Part shown: positions 9,001-17,675 of the stretch, piece after piece | Position numbering within the stretch: position 1 is the first letter of the stretch | Layout of the letters: every line of letters starts with the position of its first letter | Source of the DNA: VRUE01 sp963702705 | GTDB taxonomy: Bacteria > Actinomycetota > Thermoleophilia > Solirubrobacterales > 70-9 | Direction of reading: 5' to 3' | Assembly: GCA_963702705.1 (NCBI GenBank) | Contig: CAVPDR010000007.1 | Location: 496,001 to 560,000 of the forward strand | Length of the DNA: 64,000 bases | The notes under the pieces: model-generated | Database searches by the model: none | What the model was told of the DNA's origin: nothing | Seen by the model: the letters and a program-made list of their open reading frames with translations, nothing else | Made by a program: the position numbers and the translations under genes

Positions 9001-9842
9001 GGCAGCTCGCCGGTGTCGTGCAGCTCGTGGCGCAGCGAGTTGATCACCGCCCCCGCCATCAGCGCCAGGCTGAGCACGTAGAACCACAGCAGAGCGATCA
9101 GGATGAAGCCGAGGGTCGAGCCGAAGCGCGAGAGGCTCGAGACGTTCGAGAGGTAGACCGGGAAGAGCCAGTTGGCGATCCCGGCGCTGATCGTGACGAA
9201 GGCGGCCCCAGGCCAGACCGCTCGCCAGGGCATGTGGCCCTTCGGCACCGCCCAGAAGATCACGCAGCAGATCAGGAAAGTGATCAGGATCGCAGCACCG
9301 AGCAGCAGCGCCGTGTCGATCACCTTGATGTCAGAGAGCCCGAACGGGAGGCGGTCGGTGCTCGAGACCAGGGCGCTCTCCATCGCCGGCAGGAAGATGC
9401 TGGCGGCGATGAAGAGCAGGACGACAGCCAGCATCGCGAAGGAGAAGCGCTTCTGCTCGACCCAGCCACGGCACTCGACGTGGTAGATGCGACAGAAGGC
9501 GGTGTCCATCGCCCCCCAGAAAGAGGCGCCGATCCAGAGCGAGCCGAAGAAGGCGGCGATCCCGATCGTGGTCGAGTTTTCCTCGATTCGGTTGAGCACG
9601 TCGGTCAGGGTGCCCTGCTCGACATTGGGGAAAAGCCGCTGCAAATCGTCGAGCACGCTGGTCTCGACCCCGCCGATCTTCAGCACCTGGCCGAAGATGA
9701 AGAGGACCAGCAGGGCGAAGGGAAAGACCGCCAGCATCAGGTTGTAGGCGACCATCGCCGAGAGCCCGGTGACGTTCTCGCGGTAGGCGCGCTGCCAGAA
9801 GGCGCTCAGCCAGGGACGTGGATGTCGCACCGATTTGGGCAT
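8931..9842 (-). CDS. YihY/BrkB-family inner membrane protein
   Basis: 303-residue polytopic membrane protein. Six hydrophobic segments are visible, for example MLAVFPFALLVLFIFGQVL, FAMLAVVLLFIAASIFL, LLLGAAILITFLICCVIFWA and LGFILIALLWFYVLSLALMA. The family signature SAMVAYNLMLAVFPFALL near the N-terminus and FGSTLGFILIALLWFYV support YihY/BrkB. Older 'ribonuclease BN' labels for this family are not supported by any motif here. The C-terminal tail is polar. The start codon at 9842 touches a divergent promoter. Confidence 0.9.
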   Translation of the reverse strand: MPKSVRHPRPWLSAFWQRAYRENVTGLSAMVAYNLMLAVFPFALLVLFIFGQVLKIGGVETSVLDDLQRLFPNVEQGTLTDVLNRIEENSTTIGIAAFFGSLWIGASFWGAMDTAFCRIYHVECRGWVEQKRFSFAMLAVVLLFIAASIFLPAMESALVSSTDRLPFGLSDIKVIDTALLLGAAILITFLICCVIFWAVPKGHMPWRAVWPGAAFVTISAGIANWLFPVYLSNVSSLSRFGSTLGFILIALLWFYVLSLALMAGAVINSLRHELHDTGELPYAGSKTEDRSGDCGCAGSPSSP

Positions 9843-9870
9843 TGACTTCAGAAACTGAAGCGATTATCAT
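9842..9870 (+). promoter_or_regulatory. Sigma-70-type promoter with embedded palindrome
   Basis: TTGACT (9842-9847) and TATCAT (9865-9870) are separated by exactly 17 bases, close to the housekeeping consensus. A palindrome CTTCAG-AAA-CTGAAG (9846-9860) overlaps the -35 box and spacer, so a regulator could block it. The promoter points to the right, away from YihY and toward the sigma factor gene. Confidence 0.65.
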
Positions 9871-9876
9871 GCGAAC

Positions 9877-9964
9877 AGACGTTTGAGCAGTGCCGAGACG
9901 CCGTCCTGGGGCAGTGCAGCGCAGACTAGTTGGCTTCGCGGACCGGTTCGCCGGTCCGTTTTTT
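9877..9964 (+). ncRNA. Candidate small RNA or attenuated leader before sigA
   Basis: From the predicted start near 9877 to the terminator at 9964 is about 88 bases. No coding frame with a ribosome-binding site is visible in it. The heptamer GCAGTGC occurs twice. It could be a free small RNA or the terminated form of the sigma factor leader. I do not recognise a known family. Confidence 0.45.
9939..9964 (+). terminator. Intrinsic terminator upstream of sigA
   Basis: CGGACCGG-TTCG-CCGGTCCG followed by TTTTTT (9959-9964): a perfect 8-bp GC stem, a UUCG tetraloop and a six-T run. It is the clearest intrinsic terminator in the window and lies 76 bases before the sigma factor start, in the same orientation. 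Confidence 0.85.
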
Positions 9965-10040
9965 CGCGACTTTCCGCCCCGCGATGGTATTTCTGTGGGT
10001 AGGACTAAACCTTCGAGCGCAAGGAAACGAGAGTAGACGG

Positions 10041-11147
10041 ATGCTGGTAGCTGAGCTTCAGGAGATGGAGGAGGTCAAAGGCCTCATAACGAGAGGGCAG
10101 CAGCTCGGGGTGCTGACCTTCGGCGACGTCGCCTCGGCGGTGTCCGAGGTCGATCTCGACGAGTCCGATGTCGAGGACCTCTACGGGCACCTCGAGAAGT
10201 CGGGCATCGAGCTCGTCGAGGACATGGACCCGGCCCAGAAAGCGGCGGCCGAAGCGCTGCCGATCGACACCGGCAAGAAAGGTCGTCGCCGCCAGAAAGC
10301 GGCGCTCGACCTGAAACCGGACATGACGACCGATTCCCTGCAGCTGTTCCTCAAGGACATCGGCAAGGTCCGCCTGCTGACCGCCGCGGAGGAGGTCGAA
10401 CTGGCCAAGCGGATTGAGCGCGGCGACCTCGACGCGAAGCAGAAAATGGTCGAGTCGAACCTGCGCCTGGTCGTCTCGATCGCCAAGAACTACCGCAACC
10501 AGGGACTGCCCTTCCTCGACCTGATCCAGGAGGGCACGCTGGGCCTGGTCCGCGCGGCGGAGAAGTTCGACTACCGCAAGGGATTCAAGTTCTCGACCTA
10601 CGCCACCTGGTGGATCCGCCAGGCGATCGCCCGCGCGCTCGCCGACAAGGCGCGGACGATCCGCATCCCGGTCCACGTGGTCGAGAAGCTGAACAAGATC
10701 GGCCGCGCCGAGCGCAAGCTGGTCACCGAGCTCGGCCGCGAGCCGACGCCGGAGGAGATCGCCGAGGTGACCGGGATCGACCCGGAGGAGGTCGACTCGA
10801 TCAAGCGCTCCGCCCAGGCCCCGGTCTCGCTGGAGAAGCCGGTCGGCGACGAGGAGGAGTCGGAGTTCGGCCAGTTCATCGCCGACGAGAAGGCCGAGTC
10901 GCCGTTCGACCGGGCGGCCGATCTGCTGACCAAAGAGGCGCTGAAGGAGGCGCTGGAGAACCTTTCCTACCGTGAGCGCCGCGTGCTGGAGCTGCGCTAC
11001 GGCCTCGGCGGCGAGCACCCGCGCACGCTCGACGAGGTGGGGCGGACCTTCAACGTCACCCGCGAGCGCATCCGCCAGATCGAGAACCAGTCGCTCAAGA
11101 AGCTCCAACAGTTGGGAGAAGCGCAAAAGCTTCGAGAGGTGACCTGA
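10041..11147 (+). CDS. rpoD: Principal RNA polymerase sigma factor (SigA/RpoD)
   Basis: 368-residue group 1 sigma-70 factor. Region 1.1-like start LQEMEEVKGLITRGQQLGVL, region 1.2 DSLQLFLKDIGKVRLLTAAE, region 2 (NYRNQGLPFLDLIQEGTLGL, then FKFSTYATWWIRQAIARALA), region 3 HVVEKLNKIGRAERKLVTEL, and region 4 (LRYGLGGEHPRTLDEVGRTF, then NVTRERIRQIENQSLKKL). ATG 10041 is chosen because the group 1 start motif follows directly; the open frame extends 37 codons upstream without homology. The short unit at 9842-9964 may control it. Confidence 0.93.
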   Translation: MLVAELQEMEEVKGLITRGQQLGVLTFGDVASAVSEVDLDESDVEDLYGHLEKSGIELVEDMDPAQKAAAEALPIDTGKKGRRRQKAALDLKPDMTTDSLQLFLKDIGKVRLLTAAEEVELAKRIERGDLDAKQKMVESNLRLVVSIAKNYRNQGLPFLDLIQEGTLGLVRAAEKFDYRKGFKFSTYATWWIRQAIARALADKARTIRIPVHVVEKLNKIGRAERKLVTELGREPTPEEIAEVTGIDPEEVDSIKRSAQAPVSLEKPVGDEEESEFGQFIADEKAESPFDRAADLLTKEALKEALENLSYRERRVLELRYGLGGEHPRTLDEVGRTFNVTRERIRQIENQSLKKLQQLGEAQKLREVT

Positions 11148-11242
11148 CGCGCAGCGGCGCGGCAGGCAAGGACGCAGGGAGCGTGGCGTGCTCCGCACGC
11201 GAGCGACCGAGGACGCCGCATTCCGCGCCGCTGCGCGTCAGG
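11143..11242. repeat. Intergenic palindromic repeat with 45-bp core, copy 2
   Basis: Arms 11143-11162 and 11223-11242 are perfect 20-bp reverse complements; the left arm includes the sigA stop. The loop contains the 45-bp core (11170-11214) identical to the reverse strand of 6798-6842. Arm sequences differ fully between the two copies but each is self-complementary. It separates sigA from pilT and probably terminates sigA mRNA. Confidence 0.8.
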
Positions 11243-11244
11243 AC

Positions 11245-11272
11245 TAAGGAGTACGGGCATCCCGGCCGATAC
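11245..11272 (+). promoter_or_regulatory. Sigma-28/WhiG-type promoter of pilT
   Basis: TAAG (11245-11248), 16 bases, then GCCGATAC (11265-11272); the sigma-28 (FliA/WhiG) consensus is TAAA-N15/16-GCCGATAA. The -10 box ends eight bases before the pilT ATG, so the mRNA would start at or next to the start codon. The same arrangement occurs before the PilX-like gene and the beta-propeller gene. Confidence 0.7.
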
Positions 11273-11280
11273 AGGTCGGG

Positions 11281-12396
11281 ATGTTCGAGATCGACAAAGC
11301 GCTGCGCACGCTGATCGAGCGTGAGGGCTCTGACCTGCACGTCAAGGTCAACTCGAAGCCGATCATCCGCCAGCACGGGGAGCTGGTCTACCTCGAGGGC
11401 TACGAGCCACTCACCGGCGAGGACACCGAGAAGGCATTCCACGACATGGCGGAGGTGCGCTCGCTGACCGAGTTCGAGGAGGCCGGCGAGGCGGACTTCT
11501 CCTACTCGATCCCCGGCCTCTCGCGCTTCCGCGTCAACACTTTCAAGCAGCGCGGCTCGACCTCGATCGTCTGCCGCGCGATCCCCTTCGACATCCGCTC
11601 AGTGGAGGAACTCGGGTTGCCGCCGGTGGTCACCACCCTGGCCGAAGAGCAGCGGGGGATCATCCTCGTCACCGGCACCACCGGCTCGGGCAAGAGCACG
11701 ACCCTGGCGGCGATGATCGATCACATCAACCGCAATCGCCCCCACCACATCATCACGCTCGAGGATCCGATCGAGTACCTGCATGAAGACAAGCGCTCGA
11801 TCGTCAACCAGCGCGAAGTGGGCTCGGATACCGAGAGCTTTGGGCGGGCGATGCGCCGCGTCCTGCGCCAGGACCCCGACGTGATCCTGATCGGGGAGAT
11901 GCGCGACGAGGAGACGGTGCGCACCGCGCTTTCGGCGGCCGAGACCGGTCACCTGGTGCTTTCGACCGTCCATACCCTCGATGCGACGGAGACGATCAAC
12001 CGCATCGTCGACTTCTTCCCGCCCCACCTGCAGCATCAGGCAAGGGTGATGCTCTCCGCGACGCTGAAGGGAGCGATCGCCCAGCGCCTTGTTCCCGACA
12101 TCACCGGCGAAGGCCGCGTGCCGGCTTCCGAGGTGATGGTCGTCACCGGACGCGTCCAGGACCTGATCATGAACCCGGAGGAAACGGGCAAGATCACCGA
12201 GGTGATCGGCGAAGGCGAGTACTACGGCATGCGCACCTTCGACCAGTCCCTGCTTGGCTACGTGATGGAGGGAAAGATCTCCGAGCAGGTCGCGCTCGAT
12301 TACGCCTCGAGCCCGCACGACTTCAAGCTGATGCTCGCCGCCGGTGGCCAGCGTGCCAGCGGCATCGAGCAGCTCGCTGCCTCCAGTAGCGACTAG
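11281..12396 (+). CDS. pilT: Type IV pilus retraction ATPase PilT
   Basis: 371-residue hexameric secretion ATPase that powers pilus disassembly at the inner face of the membrane. Walker A TGTTGSGKST at 131-140; Asp box HIITLEDPIEYLHEDK; Walker B DPDVILIGEMRDEETV; His box AAETGHLVLSTVHTLDA. The N-terminal GSDLHVKVNSKPIIRQ is the PilT-type PAS-like part. It is alone between the sigA repeat and the next sigma-28-type promoter. A second PilT lies at 16515. Confidence 0.93.
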   Translation: MFEIDKALRTLIEREGSDLHVKVNSKPIIRQHGELVYLEGYEPLTGEDTEKAFHDMAEVRSLTEFEEAGEADFSYSIPGLSRFRVNTFKQRGSTSIVCRAIPFDIRSVEELGLPPVVTTLAEEQRGIILVTGTTGSGKSTTLAAMIDHINRNRPHHIITLEDPIEYLHEDKRSIVNQREVGSDTESFGRAMRRVLRQDPDVILIGEMRDEETVRTALSAAETGHLVLSTVHTLDATETINRIVDFFPPHLQHQARVMLSATLKGAIAQRLVPDITGEGRVPASEVMVVTGRVQDLIMNPEETGKITEVIGEGEYYGMRTFDQSLLGYVMEGKISEQVALDYASSPHDFKLMLAAGGQRASGIEQLAASSSD

Positions 12397-12435
12397 TACG
12401 AGCGTCCGGCTGCGAGGCCTGCGGGTTGCAACGGC

Positions 12436-12463
12436 TCAAGCGAGGCTCGGCCGGCGCCGATCA
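12436..12463 (+). promoter_or_regulatory. Sigma-28/WhiG-type promoter of the pilX-pilB-pilC operon
   Basis: TCAA(G) at 12436-12440, a 15-16 base spacer, then GCCGATCA (12456-12463). The -10 box ends eight bases before ATG 12472, the same geometry as the pilT promoter, and no Shine-Dalgarno sequence is present before the ATG (ACCCAACG). Confidence 0.6.
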
Positions 12464-12471
12464 ACCCAACG

Positions 12472-14007
12472 ATGCAACTTCCTGCTCCAATCCGGCGACG
12501 ACTCGGTGAGCTGGTACGAAGCGAGCGCGGCATGGCGCTGCCGGTGGCGCTCTTCGCGATGATCGCCGGCACGGCGCTCGCCAGTGCGACGGTGGTGGCG
12601 ACGATCAACGTGCAGCAGGGCTCCCACCGCGACACGTCTACCAAGAGCGCGATCGCCGTCGCCGATGCGGGGGCGAACATCGCCCGCATGCGGATCGATC
12701 GCTACGCGGTGGTGCTGGCGACGAAACCGTGTCTGAGGCTGGGCGCTTCCGAAGTCCTCGAAGGCACCGTCGCCGAAAGCGACGGCTGGTGCCCGGCTGT
12801 AGCCGGCACAGTCGGTGGCGGCAACTACTCCTACCGCGTCAGCCCCGCAGGCTCGACCTGCGGCGAATACAGGCTATGTGTGGTTGCGACCGGCACCGTC
12901 GGCGAAGTCAGCCGCCGGATCGAGGTCGCCTACAACGAATCGGCGGTGGAAGAAACGATCGAAGAAAAAACCAGCGGCGAAGAATCGAGCAAAGAAGAAA
13001 GCACCGGGACCACCACGTCGGGCAGCTCGGTCGCGATCGAAGGCCTGATCGGTCTGGAATCGATTGAACTCAACGGCAACGCCGACATCCGGGTTGGGAT
13101 CGGCACCAACGGCAACGTCACGGCCGTGGGCAACGCCGACGTCTGCGGCGATATTCGCCACGGCATCGGCAAAGAATGGAAACACGAAGGCAACGCCAAA
13201 CAGTGCCCGGGATACCAGGTGACCGAAGGCAACAAGTCGCTGCCCCCGGTCAGCAGCTTCATGCCGTCGACTATCGCGACCAGCAACTCCAACTACCGCC
13301 TGGTCAAGTGCACCTCCACGAAACCGACCCCGACGCCGACCGGCTGTGAACTGGACACCTACAGCGGCGGCAGCCGCAGCTCGACCAAACCCTGGAATCC
13401 GAGCACCAGGGCGATCACCCTGTCCGCCAACACCACCCTCACTGTCAGCGGCGGCGACTACTGGATCTGCTCGCTGAGCGTCAGCGGCAACGCGCAGCTG
13501 ATCATGTCGGCGAGCGCCCAGGTCCGTTTCTTCTTCGACACCCCGGAGCATTGCGGCATCTCGTCCGGCGGCAATCAGATCTCGCTTACGGGCAACAGCC
13601 GCATCGCCTCGACGAACAAAGCTGTGCTGCCGGCGTTCTACCTGCTCGGCTCGACCACGATCCCGACCAGCGTCAGCCTCGGCGGCAACGCCAATACCGA
13701 AGACGAATTCGTCGTCTATGGCCCCAACACGGCGATTCACATCGTCGGCAACGCAACCTACAAGGGCGTGATGGCCGGCAAGACCGTAGCTGTCGTCGGC
13801 AACGGCAAGGTCGAAAACGACTCCGCCTACAGACCGCCGGCGGAAATCACGCCCGTCACCGAAATCGGCGAAACCAAAGAAAAAGAAAAAACCAGCGGCG
13901 GCACGACGAAAAAAACGATCACCACCGCCCGCTACTACTCGCCGCAGTTCTACGTCGAGTGCACCGGGGTCGCTGCCTCGGGCGCCGCGCCGAACGCCAG
14001 CTGCTGA
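12472..14007 (+). CDS. PilX-like pilus assembly protein
   Basis: 511 residues. The N-terminus SERGMALPVALFAMIAGTAL is a short basic lead, a Gly20|Met21 prepilin-type site and a hydrophobic helix as in PilX-type minor pilins, but mature position 5 is Val instead of the usual Glu. The long exported part has Gly/Asn-rich repeats such as ELNGNADIRVGIGTNGNVTA and HIVGNATYKGVMAGKTVAVV, which suggest a beta-helix, plus acidic Ser/Glu-rich linkers. It heads a unit running to pilC. Glu is mostly GAA in this gene, unlike the ATPase genes beside it. Confidence 0.7.
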   Translation: MQLPAPIRRRLGELVRSERGMALPVALFAMIAGTALASATVVATINVQQGSHRDTSTKSAIAVADAGANIARMRIDRYAVVLATKPCLRLGASEVLEGTVAESDGWCPAVAGTVGGGNYSYRVSPAGSTCGEYRLCVVATGTVGEVSRRIEVAYNESAVEETIEEKTSGEESSKEESTGTTTSGSSVAIEGLIGLESIELNGNADIRVGIGTNGNVTAVGNADVCGDIRHGIGKEWKHEGNAKQCPGYQVTEGNKSLPPVSSFMPSTIATSNSNYRLVKCTSTKPTPTPTGCELDTYSGGSRSSTKPWNPSTRAITLSANTTLTVSGGDYWICSLSVSGNAQLIMSASAQVRFFFDTPEHCGISSGGNQISLTGNSRIASTNKAVLPAFYLLGSTTIPTSVSLGGNANTEDEFVVYGPNTAIHIVGNATYKGVMAGKTVAVVGNGKVENDSAYRPPAEITPVTEIGETKEKEKTSGGTTKKTITTARYYSPQFYVECTGVAASGAAPNASC

Positions 14008-14083
14008 GCCACCCGCGGCAGTCGGGAATCGGCTCTCAGCGCTCAAGCTACAGCCCGATTCTGTCGAGCTAATAAGCAAACGT

Positions 14084-14671
14084 ATGAGGGAGAAGCTCAA
14101 CGAAAACCCCCTGATGCAGGTCGCCGTGATCGGCGTGCTGCTGGTCGCCACCGGCATCTTCTTGATGTCCTCGATGGGCGGTGGCAGCGGCGGCGAAGAA
14201 GCCGAATCGAGCGAATCCTCCTCGGCCAGCGTAAGCAGCGAAAGCGCCACCGAAGCACCGGCAGGCCTCTCGGCGGCGCTGGCGATGGTGAGCCAGGCCT
14301 CCGCCGGCAACGCGCGCCCGCTGCCGCACTCGGTGATCGCCGCCTGGAACGACGACAAGACCGTCGTCCTGCTCTTCGTCCACGACGGCGGCATCGACGA
14401 CAAGCTGGTCAAGGCCGCCACCGCGGGCCTGGCCTTCCTGCCCGAAGCTGCCACTTTCACCATCCCGGCGAGTCGGATTTCTCGCTATGCGGCAATCACC
14501 GAGGGCGTTGGTGTGAACCGGGTCCCGGCGCTCGTCGTCGTCCGGCCCAAGCGCCTGCACCAGACGATTCCGACCGCGTCGGTCAGCTACGGCTTCCAGA
14601 GCGGGCAGAGCATCGTCCAGGCAGTGATCGACGCCGGCTACAAGGGCCCCACACTCGACTACCACCCGTGA
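14084..14671 (+). CDS. Membrane-anchored protein of the pilus locus, unknown function
   Basis: 195 residues: a short cytoplasmic lead, one membrane helix (MQVAVIGVLLVATGIFLMSS), a Gly/Ser/Glu-rich linker (about 33-65), and a compact outer domain from about residue 70. The domain has strands TVVLLFVHDGGIDD and VNRVPALVVVRPKRL, an arrangement that recalls a thioredoxin-like fold with a cis-Pro loop but no Cys pair; this is inference. Its TGA overlaps the GTG start of pilB, so it is coupled to the assembly ATPase gene. Confidence 0.7.
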   Translation: MREKLNENPLMQVAVIGVLLVATGIFLMSSMGGGSGGEEAESSESSSASVSSESATEAPAGLSAALAMVSQASAGNARPLPHSVIAAWNDDKTVVLLFVHDGGIDDKLVKAATAGLAFLPEAATFTIPASRISRYAAITEGVGVNRVPALVVVRPKRLHQTIPTASVSYGFQSGQSIVQAVIDAGYKGPTLDYHP

Positions 14672-16467
14672 GCATGGACTCGCGGGACTATCCGAGCCAC
14701 CTGCGGCCGGTCCCTGAATCCGGCGATTCGACCGCGCCCGCCCTCGACCCAGGTGTGGGCGGCACCCCGGGCCTGACGCCTCCAGTTGTGCGGGGTCGCT
14801 CCAGCGGCTTCGTCACCGACGTCCTCGTCGACCTCGGCTTCGTGCCCGACGACCGGGCGCGGCAGGCGATCGAAGCGGCCCGCACTGCCGGGCGCACCCC
14901 CGAGCAACTGTTGCTCGAGCAGGGCGCGATCGACGCCGACCAGCTCTCCCGGGCGGTCGCCGAGCGCTACGGACTCGACCACATCGACCTCGCCGTCTAC
15001 CAGGTGGACATGGCGGCGGCCAACCTGATCTCGGTCAACACGGCGCGGCGCTACAGGGCGCTTCCGGTCGGCTTCGCCGACAAGCAGACCCTGATCGTCG
15101 CGATGGCCGATCCGACCAACGTGCTCGCCGTCGACGATATCCAGATCGCGACGGCGCTCGACTGCCGGGTCGCGGTTGCCGCCGAGGAGGACATCGAGGC
15201 GCTGATCGGCCGCCTCAACACGCTGCAGAGTGCCGTCAGCGAGGCCGTCAGCGAGGGGGAGGCCGAGGCCGAGAGCGAACTGGCCGAGGTCAGCGACATG
15301 GAAGTCAGCGCCGAGGACGCGCCGGTGATCAAGCTCGTCTACAGCATCCTCGGCCAAGCGGTGGGGGAGGGTGCCTCCGATGTTCACTTCGAGCCCGCCG
15401 AGAACGAGATGCGGGTGCGCTTCCGCATCGACGGCGTGCTGCGCGAGGCGGCGCACGTGCCGAAGCGGATGATCAGTGCAGTGGTCTCGCGGGTGAAGAT
15501 CATGAGCGACCTCAACATCGCCGAGAAACGTGTGCCCCAGGACGGTCGTGTCAGCATCGCGGTCGAGGACCGCCGAATCGACCTTCGTATCACCACCCTG
15601 CCGACCCAGCGTGGCGAGGGGGCGACGATCCGCATCCTCGACAAGGACAACGCGCAGCGTTCGCTCGACGAACTCGGCATGGACGGCAGCGCCCGCGAGC
15701 GCTTCGCGGAGTCATTTCACCAGGCCTACGGCGCTGTCCTCGTCACCGGGCCGACCGGCTCGGGCAAGTCGACGACGCTCTACGCCGCCCTGCAGGAGAT
15801 CAACGACGTCGAGAAGAACATCATCACGATCGAGGACCCGGTCGAGTACCGGCTCGACGGAATCAACCAGATCAACGTCAACCGCAAGGCCGGGCTCGAC
15901 TTCGCCACCGGCCTGCGCTCGATCCTCCGCGCCGACCCCGACGTCGTCATGGTCGGGGAGATCCGCGACGGCGAGACGGCGCGGATCGCGATCGAGGCGG
16001 CACTCACCGGCCACCTGATGCTGACCACGCTTCACACAAACGACGCGCCGGGCGCGATCACGCGCCTGACCAAGATGGGCATCGAGGCCTTCCTCACGGC
16101 ATCCGCCGTCGATTGCGTTGTCGCCCAGCGCCTCGCCCGCAAGCTCTGCTCGCACTGCAAGCGGCGCACGGTCGTCCCCCCGCAGGCGCTGGCGGACGCC
16201 GAGATCCGCGTCGGGGCGGAGATCGAGGCCTACGAACCGGTCGGCTGCAGCCGCTGCAACCAGAGCGGTTACAGAGGGCGGGTCGGGCTCTACTCCGTGA
16301 TGCGGATGGGCGACCGGATCAAGGAGATGACCGTCGCCCAGGCGCCGGAGGCGGAGATCGCCGCCACCGCGCGCGACGAAGGCATGCTCACCCTGCGCGA
16401 GGACGGCATCGTCAAGGTGCGCGCGGGGCAGACCAGCCTCGAGGAGGTCATCCGTGTCACCGCATAA
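14668..16467 (+). CDS. pilB: Type IV pilus assembly ATPase PilB
   Basis: 599-residue extension ATPase. The N-terminal MshEN-type domain (about 45-190: VLVDLGFVPDDRARQAIEAA, LLLEQGAIDADQLSRAVAER) is of the kind that binds c-di-GMP in some homologues. The motor follows: GASDVHFEPAENEMRVRFRI, Walker A GPTGSGKSTTLYAA near 361, Walker B DPDVVMVGEIRDGETA, and a tetracysteine zinc motif (CSHC near 494, CSRC near 527). GTG 14668 is used; ATG 14674 is possible. Confidence 0.93.
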   Translation: MSMDSRDYPSHLRPVPESGDSTAPALDPGVGGTPGLTPPVVRGRSSGFVTDVLVDLGFVPDDRARQAIEAARTAGRTPEQLLLEQGAIDADQLSRAVAERYGLDHIDLAVYQVDMAAANLISVNTARRYRALPVGFADKQTLIVAMADPTNVLAVDDIQIATALDCRVAVAAEEDIEALIGRLNTLQSAVSEAVSEGEAEAESELAEVSDMEVSAEDAPVIKLVYSILGQAVGEGASDVHFEPAENEMRVRFRIDGVLREAAHVPKRMISAVVSRVKIMSDLNIAEKRVPQDGRVSIAVEDRRIDLRITTLPTQRGEGATIRILDKDNAQRSLDELGMDGSARERFAESFHQAYGAVLVTGPTGSGKSTTLYAALQEINDVEKNIITIEDPVEYRLDGINQINVNRKAGLDFATGLRSILRADPDVVMVGEIRDGETARIAIEAALTGHLMLTTLHTNDAPGAITRLTKMGIEAFLTASAVDCVVAQRLARKLCSHCKRRTVVPPQALADAEIRVGAEIEAYEPVGCSRCNQSGYRGRVGLYSVMRMGDRIKEMTVAQAPEAEIAATARDEGMLTLREDGIVKVRAGQTSLEEVIRVTA

Positions 16468-16514
16468 TCGATTCCAGGTATCCAGGTTTCTGCCGGGACG
16501 GACGATCTAGAGCC

Positions 16515-17672
16515 ATGGACTTCGACTTCTCCGAGGTGCTCGGCCGCATGGTCGAGGTCAAAGCATCGGACGTTCACCTGACGCCGGGTTTCCCGCCGGC
16601 GATCCGCGAAAAGGGCAAGATCGAGGCGATGCAGGGCTTCCCGGTGCTGACCGGGCAGGAGACCCGCGAGGTCGTCTACAGCATCCTCAACGACGACCAG
16701 CGCAAGCGCTTCGAGAACCACAAGCAGCTCGATTTCGCCTACGCGATCCCGGGCGTCGCCCGCTTCCGCGTCAACTGCTTCTTCCAGCGCGGTGCGGTCA
16801 GCGCCGCATTCCGCCTCGTGCCGCAGGACATCCCGGCGCTGGACTCGCTCGGGGTGCCGCCGGTCCTGCGCGACCTGGCCGCCAAACCGCGCGGCTTCGT
16901 GCTCGTCACCGGTCCCACCGGGTCGGGCAAGAGCACGACCCTGGCGGCAATGATCGACGTGATCAACTCCGAGAACCAGGACCACATCCTCACGATTGAG
17001 GACCCGATCGAGTTCCTGCACCAGCACAAGCGCTCGATCGTCAACCAGCGCGAGGTCGGCTCCGACGCCGAGAACTTCTCGCTCGGCCTTCGCGCCGCCC
17101 TGCGTGAGGACCCCGACGTCATCCTCGTCGGCGAGATGCGCGACCTGGAGACGATCTCCACCGCGCTGACCGCGGCCGAGACCGGGCACCTCGTCTTCGC
17201 CACCCTGCACACCCAGTCGACCGCGCAGACGGTCGATCGCATCATCGACGTCTTCCCACCCCAGCAGCAGGGCCAGGTGCGCACGCAGCTCTCGATCGCC
17301 CTGCAGGGCATCGTCACCCAGCAACTGCTGCCCACCGCCGACGGCATGGGCCGCACCGTTGCCACCGAGGTGCTGGTGCCGACGCCGGCGATCCGCAACC
17401 TGATTCGCGAGGGCAAGACCCACCAGATCTACGCTGCGGTGCAGACTTCGGGCGCCGTCGGCATGCAGACGATGGACGCCGACCTGGTGCGCCTGGTTCG
17501 CGCCGGCAAGATCACCCGCTCGATTGCCGAACAGCGCGCCTCGGTGCCTGAGGAGCTCAAGCGCCTGCTCGGCGGCGCCCCGGTCGAGGCGCCGGCGAGC
17601 CTCGCCGGCAACGGCCTGGATCAGGCCCAACCGGCCTCGGTCGCACCGCCCGCCTACACGCAGGGGGGCTGA
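16515..17672 (+). CDS. pilT: Second PilT-type retraction ATPase
   Basis: 385 residues, the same architecture as the protein at 11281: N-terminal KASDVHLTPGFPPAIREKGK, Walker A TGPTGSGKSTTLAA near 132, ILTIEDPIEFLHQHKRSIVN, Walker B DPDVILVGEMRDLETI, and AAETGHLVFATLHTQSTAQT. The C-terminal 30 residues are Pro/Ala-rich. ATG 16515 lies just after pilB. Two PilT paralogues (PilT/PilU-like) are common in pilus systems. Confidence 0.92.
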   Translation: MDFDFSEVLGRMVEVKASDVHLTPGFPPAIREKGKIEAMQGFPVLTGQETREVVYSILNDDQRKRFENHKQLDFAYAIPGVARFRVNCFFQRGAVSAAFRLVPQDIPALDSLGVPPVLRDLAAKPRGFVLVTGPTGSGKSTTLAAMIDVINSENQDHILTIEDPIEFLHQHKRSIVNQREVGSDAENFSLGLRAALREDPDVILVGEMRDLETISTALTAAETGHLVFATLHTQSTAQTVDRIIDVFPPQQQGQVRTQLSIALQGIVTQQLLPTADGMGRTVATEVLVPTPAIRNLIREGKTHQIYAAVQTSGAVGMQTMDADLVRLVRAGKITRSIAEQRASVPEELKRLLGGAPVEAPASLAGNGLDQAQPASVAPPAYTQGG

Positions 17673-17675
17673 CCG

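Noticed and set aside
8931..9842. YihY protein as ribonuclease BN
   Set aside because: The label comes from an old misassignment; the sequence is a polytopic membrane protein without nuclease motifs.
9999..10040. TAAA at about 10003 before sigA as a fourth sigma-28-type promoter
   Set aside because: The shared GGACTAAAC word is present, but no GCCGAT-like -10 follows at 15-16 bases (AAACGAGA instead).
14040..14083. TCAAG-N15-GTCGAGCT before the gene at 14084 as another sigma-28-type promoter
   Set aside because: The -10 match is poor and its distance to the ATG differs from the three consistent sites.
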